The position numbers and the translations under genes were made by a program. A stretch of 45,814 nt of DNA, from positions 365,876 through 411,689 of the forward strand of contig NZ_JAKEDU010000002.1 in the NCBI RefSeq assembly GCF_021462405.1. Direction: 5' to 3'. The stretch comes from Thermus tengchongensis (lineage in GTDB: Bacteria > Deinococcota > Deinococci > Deinococcales > Thermaceae). Under the pieces are notes generated by a model. It saw only the letters and a program-made list of their open reading frames with translations, searched no databases and was not told where the DNA came from. The first letter of the stretch is position 1; each line of letters starts with the position of its first letter. Below are positions 34,599-43,935 of the stretch, one piece after another.

Positions 34599-35444
34599 AT
34601 GGCGGAAGCGTTGGTGGCCCTGGAGTCAGCCCTCCTCACCCATGGGTTGCCTTACCCCCTGAACCTGCGCACCGCTAAGGCCCTGGAGGAGGCGGTACGG
34701 GCCGAGGGGGCCATCCCCAAGACCATCGCCCTGGTGCGGGGAGAGGTGCGCCTTGGCCTTTCCCCAGAGGAAATGGAGGCCCTGGCCCAGGGGGGTGCGG
34801 AGAAGGCGAGCCTCTGGAACCTCTCCGCCCTCTTGGTCCAGAAGAAAAGCGCCGGGACCACGGTGGCGGCCACGGTCCACCTGGCCCACCGCCACGGGAT
34901 CGCGGTCTTCGCCACCGGGGGGATCGGGGGGGTGCACCCTGAGCCCTTTGACGAGAGCGCCGATCTCTTGGCCCTTGCCCGCACCCCCATCCTGGTGGTG
35001 TCCTCGGGGCCCAAGGCCATCCTGGACCTGAGGGCCACCCTGGAGCGCCTGGAGACCCTGGGGGTTTCCGTGGTGGGCTACCGCACGGACCGCCTGCCCG
35101 CCTTCTTTTCCCCTTCCTCCCCCTTCCCCGTGCCCGCCCGGGTGGAAACCCCCCTCGAGGCCGCCTTGGTGCTCCGCAAGTCCCGGGAGCTGGGCCTGGG
35201 GGCAGTGCTCCTGGTGAACCCTGTCTCCCAGGGCCTGCCCTACGAGGAGGTGGCCTCTTGGGTGGAGGAGGCCAACCACCAAGCGGCCCGGGAGGGGATC
35301 TTCGGTAAGGCCCTTACCCCCTACCTGCTGCGGCGCCTTTCCGAGCTTTCCCAAGGGGAGACCGACCGGGTCAACCAGAGGCTTCTCCTGGAAAACGCCC
35401 GCCTGGCGGCCCGGGTGGCCCTGGCCTTCGCCGGGCTAGAATAG
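34599..35444 (+). CDS. psuG: Pseudouridine-5'-phosphate glycosidase
   Basis: 281 residues. Splits pseudouridine-5'-phosphate to uracil and ribose-5-phosphate (reversible). Signature blocks: VALESALLTHGLPYPLN, IPKTIALVRGEVRLGLS, KKSAGTTVAATVHLAHRHGI with the catalytic Lys, FATGGIGGVHP and LVVSSGPKAILDL. The usual partner, pseudouridine kinase (PsuK), is not adjacent. The start at 34599 fits the family. Confidence 0.92.
   Translation: MAEALVALESALLTHGLPYPLNLRTAKALEEAVRAEGAIPKTIALVRGEVRLGLSPEEMEALAQGGAEKASLWNLSALLVQKKSAGTTVAATVHLAHRHGIAVFATGGIGGVHPEPFDESADLLALARTPILVVSSGPKAILDLRATLERLETLGVSVVGYRTDRLPAFFSPSSPFPVPARVETPLEAALVLRKSRELGLGAVLLVNPVSQGLPYEEVASWVEEANHQAAREGIFGKALTPYLLRRLSELSQGETDRVNQRLLLENARLAARVALAFAGLE
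35437..35442 (+). promoter_or_regulatory. Probable -10 element for the RodZ-like gene
   Basis: TAGAAT overlapping the last codons of psuG and ending 6 nt before the GTG start, a leaderless pattern. No convincing -35. Confidence 0.4.
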
Positions 35445-35448
35445 CCTT

Positions 35449-36324
35449 GTGTGCGAACTGGGGGAAAGGTTAAGGCGGGCCCGGGAGGAGAAGGGGCTTT
35501 CCCTTAAGGAGGCGGCGGCGCGGTTGGCCTTGAAGGCCAGGGTGCTGGAGGCCCTCGAGGCCTGCCGCTTTGAGGAGCTCCCCGAACCCGCCTTGGCCCG
35601 GGGCTACCTCCGGCGCTACGCCCTTCTCCTGGGGCTGGATCCCGAGCCCCTTCTGGCCCTTTATCCCTTGGCCCCCACCTTTCCGCCCCCACCCCCGCCG
35701 GCTTCCCGGCGCCCTTTCCCCTGGTTTCTTTTGCTGGCCTTGGCCCTTTTGGGAGCCTTAGGGTATGGGGCCTACCTGGTCTTGCGTCCAGCCCCCGCGC
35801 AGACGGTAAGCCTGCCCCCTGAGCCCCCGCCCAAGCCTCCGGAGCGCTATGGGCTTCGGGTGGTAAGCGAGCCCCCAGGAGCCCGGGTGTACCTGGATGG
35901 CTTCTACCTGGGCCAGACGCCCTTGGCCTCGCCACCCCTGGAAGGAGGCAGGCGCCTTCTTAGGTTGGAGCTACCCGGGTACGAGCCGGTGGAGGAGGAG
36001 GTGAACCTGGACCGGGACCTCTCCTTGAGGTACCGCCTGGTTCCCAAGCCTTCGCCTGCGCCCACCTCTAGCAATCCCCAAGCGGAAGTTTCCCCGGGGA
36101 AGCTGGTGCTTCGCCTTGAGGGCCGGAGCTGGCTCAGGGTCACCCGGGGGGATAAGCGCCTGTACGAGGGCATCCCCGAGGTGGGGGCGGAGCTCAGCTT
36201 TGACCTCCCGGTGGAGGTGCGCTCGGGGAACCCCGGGGCGGTGCGGGTTTTTCTGGATGGCAAGGACCTTGGGCCCTTTGGGGAGCCGGGGAAGCCCCTT
36301 ACCCGTCGCTTTGAAGCCCCATGA
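35449..36324 (+). CDS. RodZ-like cell-shape protein with PEGA domain
   Basis: 291 residues, GTG start. HTH_25 domain (3-68, GERLRRAREEKGLSLKEAAA), a Pro-rich linker, one membrane segment (91-112, WFLLLALALLGALGYGAYLV), a PEGA domain (about 135-198, SEPPGARVYLDGFYLGQTPL), a second Pro-rich linker, and a RodZ C-terminal domain (about 215-291). This topology is that of RodZ, which ties MreB to the membrane. The inserted PEGA domain is an extra compared with standard RodZ. The functional call rests on architecture. Confidence 0.8.
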   Translation: MCELGERLRRAREEKGLSLKEAAARLALKARVLEALEACRFEELPEPALARGYLRRYALLLGLDPEPLLALYPLAPTFPPPPPPASRRPFPWFLLLALALLGALGYGAYLVLRPAPAQTVSLPPEPPPKPPERYGLRVVSEPPGARVYLDGFYLGQTPLASPPLEGGRRLLRLELPGYEPVEEEVNLDRDLSLRYRLVPKPSPAPTSSNPQAEVSPGKLVLRLEGRSWLRVTRGDKRLYEGIPEVGAELSFDLPVEVRSGNPGAVRVFLDGKDLGPFGEPGKPLTRRFEAP

Positions 36325-36345
36325 TGCGGAAGCTTGGAGGGGGGC

Positions 36346-36351
36346 TATACT
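36346..36351 (+). promoter_or_regulatory. Probable rimO -10 element
   Basis: TATACT, about 55 nt before the rimO start; no clear -35. Here a leader with an RBS (GGAGG) is present, unlike the leaderless genes nearby. Confidence 0.45.
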
Positions 36352-36406
36352 GGTTTGTTGGAGCCCCGAGGATGGCCCTTTGGGCTGATGGGGCTCCTGG
36401 AGGTCT

Positions 36407-37711
36407 ATGGCCAAGATCGGCTTTGTGAGCCTGGGCTGCCCCAAGGCCCTGGTGGACTCGGAACAGATCCTCTCCCGGCTGAAGGCCCTCGGCTACGAGA
36501 CGAGCTCCACCTACGAGGAGGCGGAGCTGGTGGTGGTGAACACCTGCGGCTTCATCACCCCGGCCATCGAGGAGAGCCTCGAGGCCATCGGGGAGGCCTT
36601 GCGGGAAAACGGCAAGGTGGTGGTGACGGGGTGCTTGGGGGCCAGGCCCGAGGTGATTCGGGAAAGGTACCCCAATGTGCTGGAGGTCACCGGCCCGGGG
36701 GAGGTGGAGCGGGTCTTGCAGGCTGTGCAGGAGGTGCTTCCTGCATCCCGCAACCCTCTTTTGGACCTTATCCCGCCCCAGGTGAAGCTCACTCCCCGGC
36801 ACTACGCTTACCTAAAGCTTTCCGAGGGATGCGACCACCGCTGTAGCTTCTGCATCATCCCCAAGCTGAGGGGAGGCTTGCGCTCCCGCGACGCCGGGGA
36901 GGTCCTGGCGGAGGCCGCCCGACTGGTGGCCACGGGCACCCGGGAACTCCTCCTCATCGCCCAGGATCTCTCCGCCTACGGGGTGGACCTCCGCCACCGG
37001 GAAAGCTTCTGGGGTGACCGCCTGGTGAAGGCGGAGCTTAAGGACCTCCTTACCCACATGGCGGAGCTTGGAGCCTGGATACGGCTGCACTACGTCTACC
37101 CTTACCCCCATGTGCGGGAGCTTCTTCCCCTCATGGCCGAGGGCAAGGTGCTGCCCTACCTGGACGTGCCCCTGCAGCACGCCTCGGAGCGCATCCTGCG
37201 GCTTATGCGCCGCCCCGGGGGGTACGAGAGCCACCTCAAGACCCTCAGGGCCTGGCGGGAGGTGGTGCCGGAGCTCGCCATCCGCTCCAGCTTTATCGTG
37301 GGCTTCCCGGGGGAGACGGAGGAGGACTTTCAGATCCTCCTGGACTTTTTGCAGGAGGCAGAGCTAGACCGGGTGGGGGTCTTCACCTATTCCCCGGTGG
37401 AGGGAGCCGAGGCCAACGCCCTTTCGGGCCATGTCCCCGAGGAGGTCAAGGAGGAACGGAAGGCCAGGCTCATGGAGGTGCAGGCGGAAATCAGCCTGCG
37501 AAAGAACCAGAGCTTCGTGGGCAAGACCCTCGAGGTCCTGGTGGACGAGCTTCCGGAGCCCGGCATAGCCATAGGCCGTAGCTACCGGGATTCCCCGGGT
37601 ATAGACGGGTTGGTCTACGTGGAAACCGACGGCACGGCCCGGGTGGGGGAGAGGATCCCGGTTCGGATCACCCGGGCGGACACCTACGACCTTTACGGGG
37701 TGCAGGTTTAG
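36407..37711 (+). CDS. rimO: Ribosomal protein S12 methylthiotransferase RimO
   Basis: 434 residues. Adds a methylthio group to an Asp of ribosomal protein S12 through radical chemistry. Three N-terminal cluster cysteines are visible ([33 protein letters not shown]); the radical-SAM cluster is Cys142, Cys146, Cys149 in [10 protein letters not shown]-terminal TRAM domain (about 370-434) completes the family layout. The S12-specific [12 protein letters not shown] block separates it from MiaB. GGAGG lies 3 nt before the ATG. Confidence 0.93.
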   Translation: MAKIGFVSLGCPKALVDSEQILSRLKALGYETSSTYEEAELVVVNTCGFITPAIEESLEAIGEALRENGKVVVTGCLGARPEVIRERYPNVLEVTGPGEVERVLQAVQEVLPASRNPLLDLIPPQVKLTPRHYAYLKLSEGCDHRCSFCIIPKLRGGLRSRDAGEVLAEAARLVATGTRELLLIAQDLSAYGVDLRHRESFWGDRLVKAELKDLLTHMAELGAWIRLHYVYPYPHVRELLPLMAEGKVLPYLDVPLQHASERILRLMRRPGGYESHLKTLRAWREVVPELAIRSSFIVGFPGETEEDFQILLDFLQEAELDRVGVFTYSPVEGAEANALSGHVPEEVKEERKARLMEVQAEISLRKNQSFVGKTLEVLVDELPEPGIAIGRSYRDSPGIDGLVYVETDGTARVGERIPVRITRADTYDLYGVQV

Positions 37712-37723
37712 GATAGGAGCGGT

Positions 37724-39061
37724 ATGTACATCGTCATCGCCGGGGGCGGGGAGGTGGGCGGGGAGCTGGCCCGCACCCTGGAAAAAGCCCATGAGGTGGT
37801 GGTTCTGGACCGCAACCCCCAGGCCAAGGAGCGCTTCGTCCATCTGGATGTGAAGGTGGTGGTGGGTGGGGCCACGGACCCCGACGCCCTTCGGGAGGCC
37901 GGGGTGGACCGGGCGGACCTCTTCATCGCCAGCACGGATTCCGATGAGGTGAACCTGCTGGCCTCCCTTTTGGCTAAGGGTCTGGGGGCCAAGGAAACCC
38001 TGTGCTTTGTGGGCAAGGGGGGGTACGTGGAGGTGCTCACCGATCCCCGCACCGCTGAGATCCTGGGTACCCGCATCGACAAGGTCCTCTGGCCGCAAAG
38101 GGCCATGGCCAGGGAGATCGTGGAGGTGATCCTGGTTCCCGGGGCCGTGGATACCGAGGTGCTGGCGGAGGGGCGGCTCCGCTTCGTGGAGTACCGGGTG
38201 AAGGAAGGAGGGCCCTACGCCCACCGGCTTCTATCCGAGCTTCCCTGGCCGGAGGGGGTCTTGGTGGTGGGGGTGGTGCGTGATGGAACCTTTTGGAGCT
38301 TCGCCCACCCGGAGTACCCCGAGGTCATCCTGGAGCCCGGGGACAAGATCCTTTTCGTCACCACCTTAAGGGCTTTCCCTGAGCTGGAGGCCTACTTCGC
38401 CACGGGGCGGGGCGTGCGCAGGGTAATGGTCATCGGTGGGGGAAACGTGGGTTTCATGGTGGCCCAGGAGCTTTTGAAGCGGCGCCTCGAGGTGGTGATC
38501 ATCGAGCCCAGCCGCGAGCGGTGCGAGTGGCTTTCCCAGGAACTTCCCGGTGCCCTCATCATCCAAGGGGATGGTACCGACCTGGAGCTTCTTGAGGCGG
38601 AGGGTTTGCAGGAGGCCGATGCGGTGGTAGCGGTAACCGATAACGACGAAAAGAACCTCCTGGCCTCCCTCCTGGCCAAGCAGCTTGGGGTGGGTAAGGT
38701 GATCACCCGGGTGTCCCGCTCGGAAACCCGCAGGCTCTTTGAGCAGGTGGGCATAGACCTGCCCCTCACCCCCCGTCAGGCGGCGGTGCGGGCGGTTTTG
38801 GATTACCTGGGGCCCGAGAATGTGGAGCATGTGTCCACCATGGACGAGAACATCGAGCTTTTGGAGGTGGAGCTTCCGGAGAGCTTCAGGCCCCGGTACC
38901 TGAGGACCCTGGCCACGCCCCAAGTGGCCCCGGTGGCCCTGGAGCGGGATCATCGGGTGATGCTCTACCGCGAGGACCTCGAGGCCCTGCCCAACGACCG
39001 GCTCTTTTTGGTGGTGGCCCGGGAGGTGGCGGATGAAGCCGTGGCCCGCATCGTCGGTTAG
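37724..39061 (+). CDS. trkA: Potassium uptake regulatory subunit TrkA
   Basis: 445 residues with two tandem RCK units. Each starts with an NAD-binding motif (YIVIAGGGEVGGELARTLEK and VMVIGGGNVGFMVAQELLKR), and each is followed by an RCK-C domain. It sits on the cytoplasmic side of TrkH and gates it. It overlaps trkH by 29 nt, so the two proteins are made together. Confidence 0.93.
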   Translation: MYIVIAGGGEVGGELARTLEKAHEVVVLDRNPQAKERFVHLDVKVVVGGATDPDALREAGVDRADLFIASTDSDEVNLLASLLAKGLGAKETLCFVGKGGYVEVLTDPRTAEILGTRIDKVLWPQRAMAREIVEVILVPGAVDTEVLAEGRLRFVEYRVKEGGPYAHRLLSELPWPEGVLVVGVVRDGTFWSFAHPEYPEVILEPGDKILFVTTLRAFPELEAYFATGRGVRRVMVIGGGNVGFMVAQELLKRRLEVVIIEPSRERCEWLSQELPGALIIQGDGTDLELLEAEGLQEADAVVAVTDNDEKNLLASLLAKQLGVGKVITRVSRSETRRLFEQVGIDLPLTPRQAAVRAVLDYLGPENVEHVSTMDENIELLEVELPESFRPRYLRTLATPQVAPVALERDHRVMLYREDLEALPNDRLFLVVAREVADEAVARIVG

Positions 39062-40505
39062 GCAGGGGTTTCGCTCCAGCCTCTACCTCCTGGGCCTTAC
39101 CTACCAAGGCTTTGGCCTTCTCATGCTGGCCTTCGCCCTCCTGGCTCTGGGCTGGAAGGAGGACGCCAAGGGGTTTCTCCTGGGGGCGGTGCTGGGGTTG
39201 GGATTGGGCAAGGCCCTGCAAGGGGTGGGGCATGCGGAGGCCCAGCCGCCCCGGGCCGAGGTCTTTGCCACCGTGGCCCTGCTGTGGCTGATGGTACCCG
39301 CCCTAGGGGCCATACCCTATTGGGTTTCCGGGGGGCTGGGTTACCTGGATGCTTTTTTTGAGGCGGTTTCCGGCTTTACCACCACCGGGGCCACGGTGCT
39401 TTCGGATTTTGGTCAGTTTGACAAGAGCCTTTTTCTCTGGAGAAGTTTCACCCAGTGGATGGGAGGCATCGGCATCGTGGTGCTCTTCCTGGTGGTCTTC
39501 CCCCAGCTTCAGGTGGCGGGCCGCCAGGCCTTTTTCGCCGAGAGCACGGGGGTGGAGAAGGAGAGGCTTACGCCTAGGCTACGGCACACCGCCCAGGCGG
39601 TCTTGCGGGTGTACCTGACCCTGACCGCCTTGGCCTTTCTGGCCTACTGGTGGGGGGGCATACCCGTTTTTGAGGCCTTGGCCAACGCCCTCACCACCAT
39701 CCCAGCGGGAGGGTTCAGCCCGAACCCGCAAAGCTTCGCCGCCTACCCCCCCTTGGCCCAGTGGCTGGGCGGCTTCTTCATGTTCCTGGCGGGGGTGAAC
39801 TTCCTCCTGCAGTACCGGCTGTTCTTCGGACGGGAGGTCAAACCCCTCTTCAAGGATGCGGAGTTCCGGGCCTATGCCCTGCTGGTGCTCCTTGCGGGTT
39901 TACTGCTTTCCCTTTACCTCTATACCCACCACATGTATAGCCTCGAGGCCAGCCTCCGCCATGCCTTCTTTCAGGTGATCTCCATCGTGACCACCACCGG
40001 TTTCGCCAGCGTGGACTTCGCCCAGTGGGTGGTGCCGGCCCAGGCCATCCTGGTGATCCTCATGTTCGTGGGGGGAAGTGCCGGCTCGGGGGCGGGGGGC
40101 ATCAAGGTGGTGCGCTGGCTTCTCCTCTTCGGCCTTCTCAGGCGAGAGATCACCCGCACCCTCCATCCCAGGGCGGTCCTCCCCCTGCGCCTGGGACAGC
40201 GGGTGGTTTCCGAGGAGGCCTTGCGGCAGGTTTCCGTTTTCATCTTTCTCTACACCCTTCTCTTTGGCTTCGGCACCCTGACCCTGGCCCTTTTGGAGGG
40301 GAGCTTTGTGGAGGCCTTTACCGCCAGCGCCCAGGCCATCGGCAACATAGGGCCCGGGCTGGGGACGGTGGGCCCCATGGGTTCCTATGCGGAACTCCAA
40401 CCTGTTTCCAAGGTGGTCCTCATTTTCCAGATGTGGGCGGGGCGGATCGAGATCCTTCCCGTGGTCCTCCTCTTCAGCCCGGAGCTCTGGCGGCGGCTTC
40501 GGTGA
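39033..40505 (+). CDS. trkH: Potassium transporter TrkH
   Basis: 490 residues, about ten membrane segments in four pore-forming repeats. Selectivity loops are visible: SGFTTTGATVLS, TTIPAGGFSPN, IVTTTGFASVDF and SAQAIGNIGPGLGT; QWMGGIGIVVLFLVVFPQLQ and FVGGSAGSGAGGIKVVR are strong TrkH/KtrB signatures. The second loop replaces the usual TGGFS-type threonine with AGGFS. KtrB is a close alternative, but the double-RCK TrkA next door supports TrkH. Confidence 0.93.
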   Translation: MKPWPASSVRQGFRSSLYLLGLTYQGFGLLMLAFALLALGWKEDAKGFLLGAVLGLGLGKALQGVGHAEAQPPRAEVFATVALLWLMVPALGAIPYWVSGGLGYLDAFFEAVSGFTTTGATVLSDFGQFDKSLFLWRSFTQWMGGIGIVVLFLVVFPQLQVAGRQAFFAESTGVEKERLTPRLRHTAQAVLRVYLTLTALAFLAYWWGGIPVFEALANALTTIPAGGFSPNPQSFAAYPPLAQWLGGFFMFLAGVNFLLQYRLFFGREVKPLFKDAEFRAYALLVLLAGLLLSLYLYTHHMYSLEASLRHAFFQVISIVTTTGFASVDFAQWVVPAQAILVILMFVGGSAGSGAGGIKVVRWLLLFGLLRREITRTLHPRAVLPLRLGQRVVSEEALRQVSVFIFLYTLLFGFGTLTLALLEGSFVEAFTASAQAIGNIGPGLGTVGPMGSYAELQPVSKVVLIFQMWAGRIEILPVVLLFSPELWRRLR

Positions 40506-40509
40506 AGGG

Positions 40510-40515
40510 TATAAT
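40510..40515 (+). promoter_or_regulatory. Perfect TATAAT before the glucan phosphorylase gene
   Basis: TATAAT ends 7 nt before the ATG at 40523, predicting a leaderless mRNA. No good -35 is visible at 17 nt. Confidence 0.6.
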
Positions 40516-40522
40516 CCACCCC

Positions 40523-42979
40523 ATGAGGGTACTGGGGCGCCTTACCGCCATGCCCGAGCTTCCCGAGGCCCTTAGGGGCTTGAGGAAGCTGGCCTATAAC
40601 CTATGGTGGAGTTGGAATCCGGAGGCGGCAGAGCTTTTCCAAGAGATTGATTCCTCGCTGTGGAAGCGTTTCCGCGGCAATCCGGTCAAGTTGCTCCTGG
40701 AGGTGGACCCCGCCCGCCTCGAGGCCCTGGCGGGGAGCACCTATCCCGCCCGGGTCCAGGCGGTGGTGGCGGCCTTGGAGGCCTACCTCAAGGAACGGGA
40801 GGTAAAGCAAGGGCCTCTCACCGCGTATTTCTCTGCGGAATACGGCTTCCATAGTTCCTTACCCATCTATGCGGGGGGGCTTGGGGTGCTGGCCGGGGAT
40901 CACATCAAGGCGGCCAGCGATTTGGGTTTGAACCTAGTGGGGGTGGGGATCTTCTACCACGAGGGCTACTTCCACCAGCGCCTTTCCCCGGAGGGAGCCC
41001 AGGTGGAGGTGTACGAAACCCTGCATCCGGAAGAGCTACCCCTTCTGCCCGTGCAGGACCGGGAGGGTCATCCCTTAAGGGTGGGGGTGGAGTTCCCGGG
41101 GCGTACCCTCTGGCTTGGGGCCTTCCGGGTGCAGGTGGGTGCCGTGCCCGTATACCTCCTCACCGCCGATCTTCCGGAAAATGCCCCGGAGGATCGGGCC
41201 ATCACCGCCAGGCTTTACGCTCCTGGTCTGGAGATGCGCATCCAGCAGGAGATGGTGTTAGGGATCGGGGGGGTCAGGCTTCTACGGGCCCTGGGGCTCA
41301 ACCCCCAGGTCTTCCACATGAACGAAGGACACTCGGCTTTCCTGGGCCTGGAGAGGGTGCGGGAGCTGGTGGCCGAGGGGTATGCCTTTCCGGTGGCCTT
41401 GGAGCTGGCCCGGGCCGGGGCCCTTTTCACCACCCATACCCCCGTCCCTGCGGGGCATGATGCCTTCCCCCTGGACCTGGTGGAGCGCTACCTGGGGGGC
41501 TTCTGGGAGAAGATGGGCACGGACCGGGAAGGCTTTTTGGCCTTGGGCCTCGAGGAGAAGCCTTGGGGCAAGGTCTTCTCCATGTCCAACCTGGCCCTTA
41601 GGACCAGCGCCCAGGCGGGTGGGGTTTCCCGCCTCCACGGGGAGGTTTCCCGGGAGATGTTCCACCACCTCTGGCCGGAGCTTCTGCGGGAGGAGGTGCC
41701 CATTGGCCACATCACCAATGGGGTCCACACCTGGACCTTCCTCCACCCCAGGCTACGCCGCCATTATGCCGAGGTATTTGGTCCTGACTGGCTGCGGCAT
41801 CCTGAGGACCCCGCCACCTGGAGGGTGGAGGGGTTGGGGGAGGAGTTTTGGCGCATCCACCGGGATCTCAGGGCTGAGCTGGTGCGGGAGGTGCGCAGCC
41901 GCCTTTACGAGCAACGCCGCAGGAACGGGGAGAGCCCAAGCCGCCTCCGCCAGGCGGAGCGCGTCCTGGACCCGGAGGCCCTCACCATTGGCTTTGCCCG
42001 CCGCTTCGCCACCTACAAGCGGGCCGTGTTGCTGTTCAAGGATCCCGAGCGCCTCCTCCGCATCCTCCAGGGGCCCTATCCCGTGCAGTTTGTCTTTGCG
42101 GGCAAGGCCCATCCCAAGGACGAGCCCGGAAAGGCTTACCTCCAGGAGTTGGTGGCCAAGATCAAGGAGTTTGGCCTCGAGGACCGCATGGTGGTCCTGG
42201 AGGACTACGACATGTACCTGGCCCGGGTTTTGGTCCATGGGAGCGATGTCTGGCTCAACACTCCCCGAAGGCCCATGGAGGCCTCGGGGACCAGTGGGAT
42301 GAAGGCGGCTTTGAACGGGGTCTTGAACTTAAGCGTCCTGGACGGCTGGTGGGCTGAGGCCTACAACGGGAAAAACGGTTTTGCCATCGGCGACGAACGG
42401 GTCTACGAGAATGAGGAAGCCCAGGACATGGCCGACGCCCAGGCCCTTTACGACGTGTTGGAAGGGGAGGTGCTTCCCCTTTTCTACGCCAAGGGGCCCG
42501 AGGGCTACTCCTCGGGGTGGCTTTCCATGGTCCACGAGAGCCTCCGCACCGTGGGCCCGCGGTTCAGCGCCGCCCGCATGGTGCGGGAGTACCTGGCCCT
42601 TTACCAAAAGGGGCAGGAGTGGGCGGGGAAGGCCAGGGGGGAACAGGAGGTGCTGCGCGCCTTCCACCAGGCCTTGCCTGCCTTTTATGGCCTGGCCCTT
42701 CGGGTGGAGGTTCCAGGGGATCTGACCTTGAATGGGGAGCCCTTGCGGGCGCGGGCTTACCTGGAGGGGGAGGTGCCGGAGGTCCTAAGGCCTTTCCTGG
42801 AAGTGCAGCTGGTGGTGCGCCGCGCAGGCGGGGGGCTGGAGGTGGTGCCCATGGCAGAGGGGTCCGGGGGGTTTGAGGTTTTCTACCGCCCTTCCCGCCC
42901 AGGGAGCTACGCCTACGGGGTGAGGCTCGCCCTTAAGCATCCTGTTACTGGTCGGGTGGAGTGGGTGCGCTGGGCTTAA
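40523..42979 (+). CDS. glgP: Alpha-glucan phosphorylase
   Basis: Releases glucose-1-phosphate from glycogen or maltodextrin. 818 residues (GT35). PLP attaches to Lys594 in EASGTSGMKAALNG; FHMNEGHSAFLGLERVRELV, FTTHTPVPAGHDAF, HITNGVHTWTFLHP and IGFARRFATYKRAVLLFKDP are conserved. The N-terminal DUF3417 region (residues 1-110, MPELPEALRGLRKLAYNLWW) marks the long bacterial form found in Thermus and Thermotoga. The start was set by the -10 and by this domain; the open frame runs further upstream through trkH. Confidence 0.93.
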   Translation: MRVLGRLTAMPELPEALRGLRKLAYNLWWSWNPEAAELFQEIDSSLWKRFRGNPVKLLLEVDPARLEALAGSTYPARVQAVVAALEAYLKEREVKQGPLTAYFSAEYGFHSSLPIYAGGLGVLAGDHIKAASDLGLNLVGVGIFYHEGYFHQRLSPEGAQVEVYETLHPEELPLLPVQDREGHPLRVGVEFPGRTLWLGAFRVQVGAVPVYLLTADLPENAPEDRAITARLYAPGLEMRIQQEMVLGIGGVRLLRALGLNPQVFHMNEGHSAFLGLERVRELVAEGYAFPVALELARAGALFTTHTPVPAGHDAFPLDLVERYLGGFWEKMGTDREGFLALGLEEKPWGKVFSMSNLALRTSAQAGGVSRLHGEVSREMFHHLWPELLREEVPIGHITNGVHTWTFLHPRLRRHYAEVFGPDWLRHPEDPATWRVEGLGEEFWRIHRDLRAELVREVRSRLYEQRRRNGESPSRLRQAERVLDPEALTIGFARRFATYKRAVLLFKDPERLLRILQGPYPVQFVFAGKAHPKDEPGKAYLQELVAKIKEFGLEDRMVVLEDYDMYLARVLVHGSDVWLNTPRRPMEASGTSGMKAALNGVLNLSVLDGWWAEAYNGKNGFAIGDERVYENEEAQDMADAQALYDVLEGEVLPLFYAKGPEGYSSGWLSMVHESLRTVGPRFSAARMVREYLALYQKGQEWAGKARGEQEVLRAFHQALPAFYGLALRVEVPGDLTLNGEPLRARAYLEGEVPEVLRPFLEVQLVVRRAGGGLEVVPMAEGSGGFEVFYRPSRPGSYAYGVRLALKHPVTGRVEWVRWA

Positions 42980-42995
42980 TGGGGCATGGGGCATG

Positions 42996-43029
42996 GGAAA
43001 AAGGGGCCTCGGCTTTCTCGAGGCCCCTT
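42996..43029 (-). terminator. Intrinsic terminator of the cytochrome c gene
   Basis: An 11-bp perfect stem, AAGGGGCCTCG (43001-43011) with CGAGGCCCCTT (43019-43029) and a 7-nt loop. On the minus strand it is followed by TTTTT, so it ends the cytochrome transcript; on the plus strand it could also slow read-through from glgP. Confidence 0.8.
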
Positions 43030-43043
43030 GGCCGTGGCCTGGT

Positions 43044-43775
43044 TTACTCCTTGGGGAGGGTTTGCAGGTAGGCGAGGAGGTCTTGCAGTTGGGATGGCAG
43101 GAGGAAGGAGAACCCAGGCATGACAAAGTTGCCAGGCTGGCCGTTACGGATCTTATGAAGGACTTCCTGGGGGTTCTCGTTGGCCAACGTGCCCACGTAT
43201 TCTGGGTTGTCCGGGGTGAGGAAGTTGATGGCCCGGCCATCCTCCCCATGGCAGGAGGCGCAGACCCGGTAGATGGCCTTTCCGGAGGTTAAGCTGCCCC
43301 GCGTGGGCCTCTTGGCCTTGTAGTCAATGAGGGTGCGCATATCTAAGGTGCCGTACTTGAGGAAGAGGGCCAGGTCCTCGAGGTCTTCCTGGCTCAAATA
43401 GGGGCTGAAGTCGTGCTTGGGGTTGCTGGCACCCTTCAGGAGGGAAACGATTTCCTCGAGGGTCTTGCCCCGGACCTGGAGCACCCCCACGAATCCCGTG
43501 TAGTGGGAGCCAGAGCCATAGGCTCCATCCTTACCCAGATAGTCCCAGCCGTGGCACTCCTTGCACCGCCAGGTGTCGGTGCCCTTCCGGGTATTGGTGG
43601 TCTGGAGGGCCCAAAGGGGGTGGTCACCCGCCGGGGTTTGCACGCCTTTGGCCTTGATCCAGTGATCGTAGAGTTGCCCGCCCCGCTGAATCCTCCAGGG
43701 GTCGATGCCCGTCTGCCCCTGCGCCGCCAGCAACAGGCTTCCCAATAAGAGGGCTGAAAGCCAGAACCCCCGCAT
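43044..43775 (-). CDS. Diheme c-type cytochrome
   Basis: 243 residues. Signal peptide (about 1-20), then two heme-binding motifs, CKECH (Cys71, Cys74, His75) and CASCH (Cys172, Cys175, His176). The second half (FVMPGFSFLLPSQLQDLLAY) is a standard class I cytochrome with Met ligand candidates; the first half (DTWRCKECHGWDYLG) resembles the cytochromes found with sulfite or thiosulfate oxidation. No partner oxidoreductase is adjacent. Periplasmic electron carrier; the pathway is not settled. AAAGGAGG precedes the ATG. Confidence 0.88.
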   Translation of the reverse strand: MRGFWLSALLLGSLLLAAQGQTGIDPWRIQRGGQLYDHWIKAKGVQTPAGDHPLWALQTTNTRKGTDTWRCKECHGWDYLGKDGAYGSGSHYTGFVGVLQVRGKTLEEIVSLLKGASNPKHDFSPYLSQEDLEDLALFLKYGTLDMRTLIDYKAKRPTRGSLTSGKAIYRVCASCHGEDGRAINFLTPDNPEYVGTLANENPQEVLHKIRNGQPGNFVMPGFSFLLPSQLQDLLAYLQTLPKE

Positions 43776-43821
43776 ATCCTACCTCCTTTCCCCCGTACTG
43801 GGGCAATTCAAGTATCGCACC

Positions 43822-43851
43822 TGCCCTGTAGGACGAATGTCCCACAGGGCA
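43822..43851. promoter_or_regulatory. 30-bp palindrome upstream of the cytochrome c gene
   Basis: TGCCCTGT (43822-43829) pairs with ACAGGGCA (43844-43851), and GGAC pairs with GTCC inside, with one A/C mismatch and a GAAT centre. GATACT on the minus strand just downstream is a possible -10 for the cytochrome gene, which would put the palindrome over the -35, as an operator or a structured element. Confidence 0.45.
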
Positions 43852-43907
43852 AGGGTCGGGCTTCCTGCTGAGGAGAAGCTTTGCGTTCGGGTGGTCTGGC
43901 TCTTCCC

Positions 43908-43935
43908 TTGACCGCCGGGGGGCACCCGGTATAAT
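43908..43935 (+). promoter_or_regulatory. Promoter of the amino-acid ABC genes
   Basis: TTGACC (43908-43913), 16 nt, TATAAT (43930-43935); the ATG lies 27 nt downstream behind GGGAGG. Confidence 0.8.

Noticed and set aside
42980-42997. GGGGCATGGGGCATGGG tandem repeat after glgP
   Set aside because: Two units only; no sign of a CRISPR or a functional repeat array.
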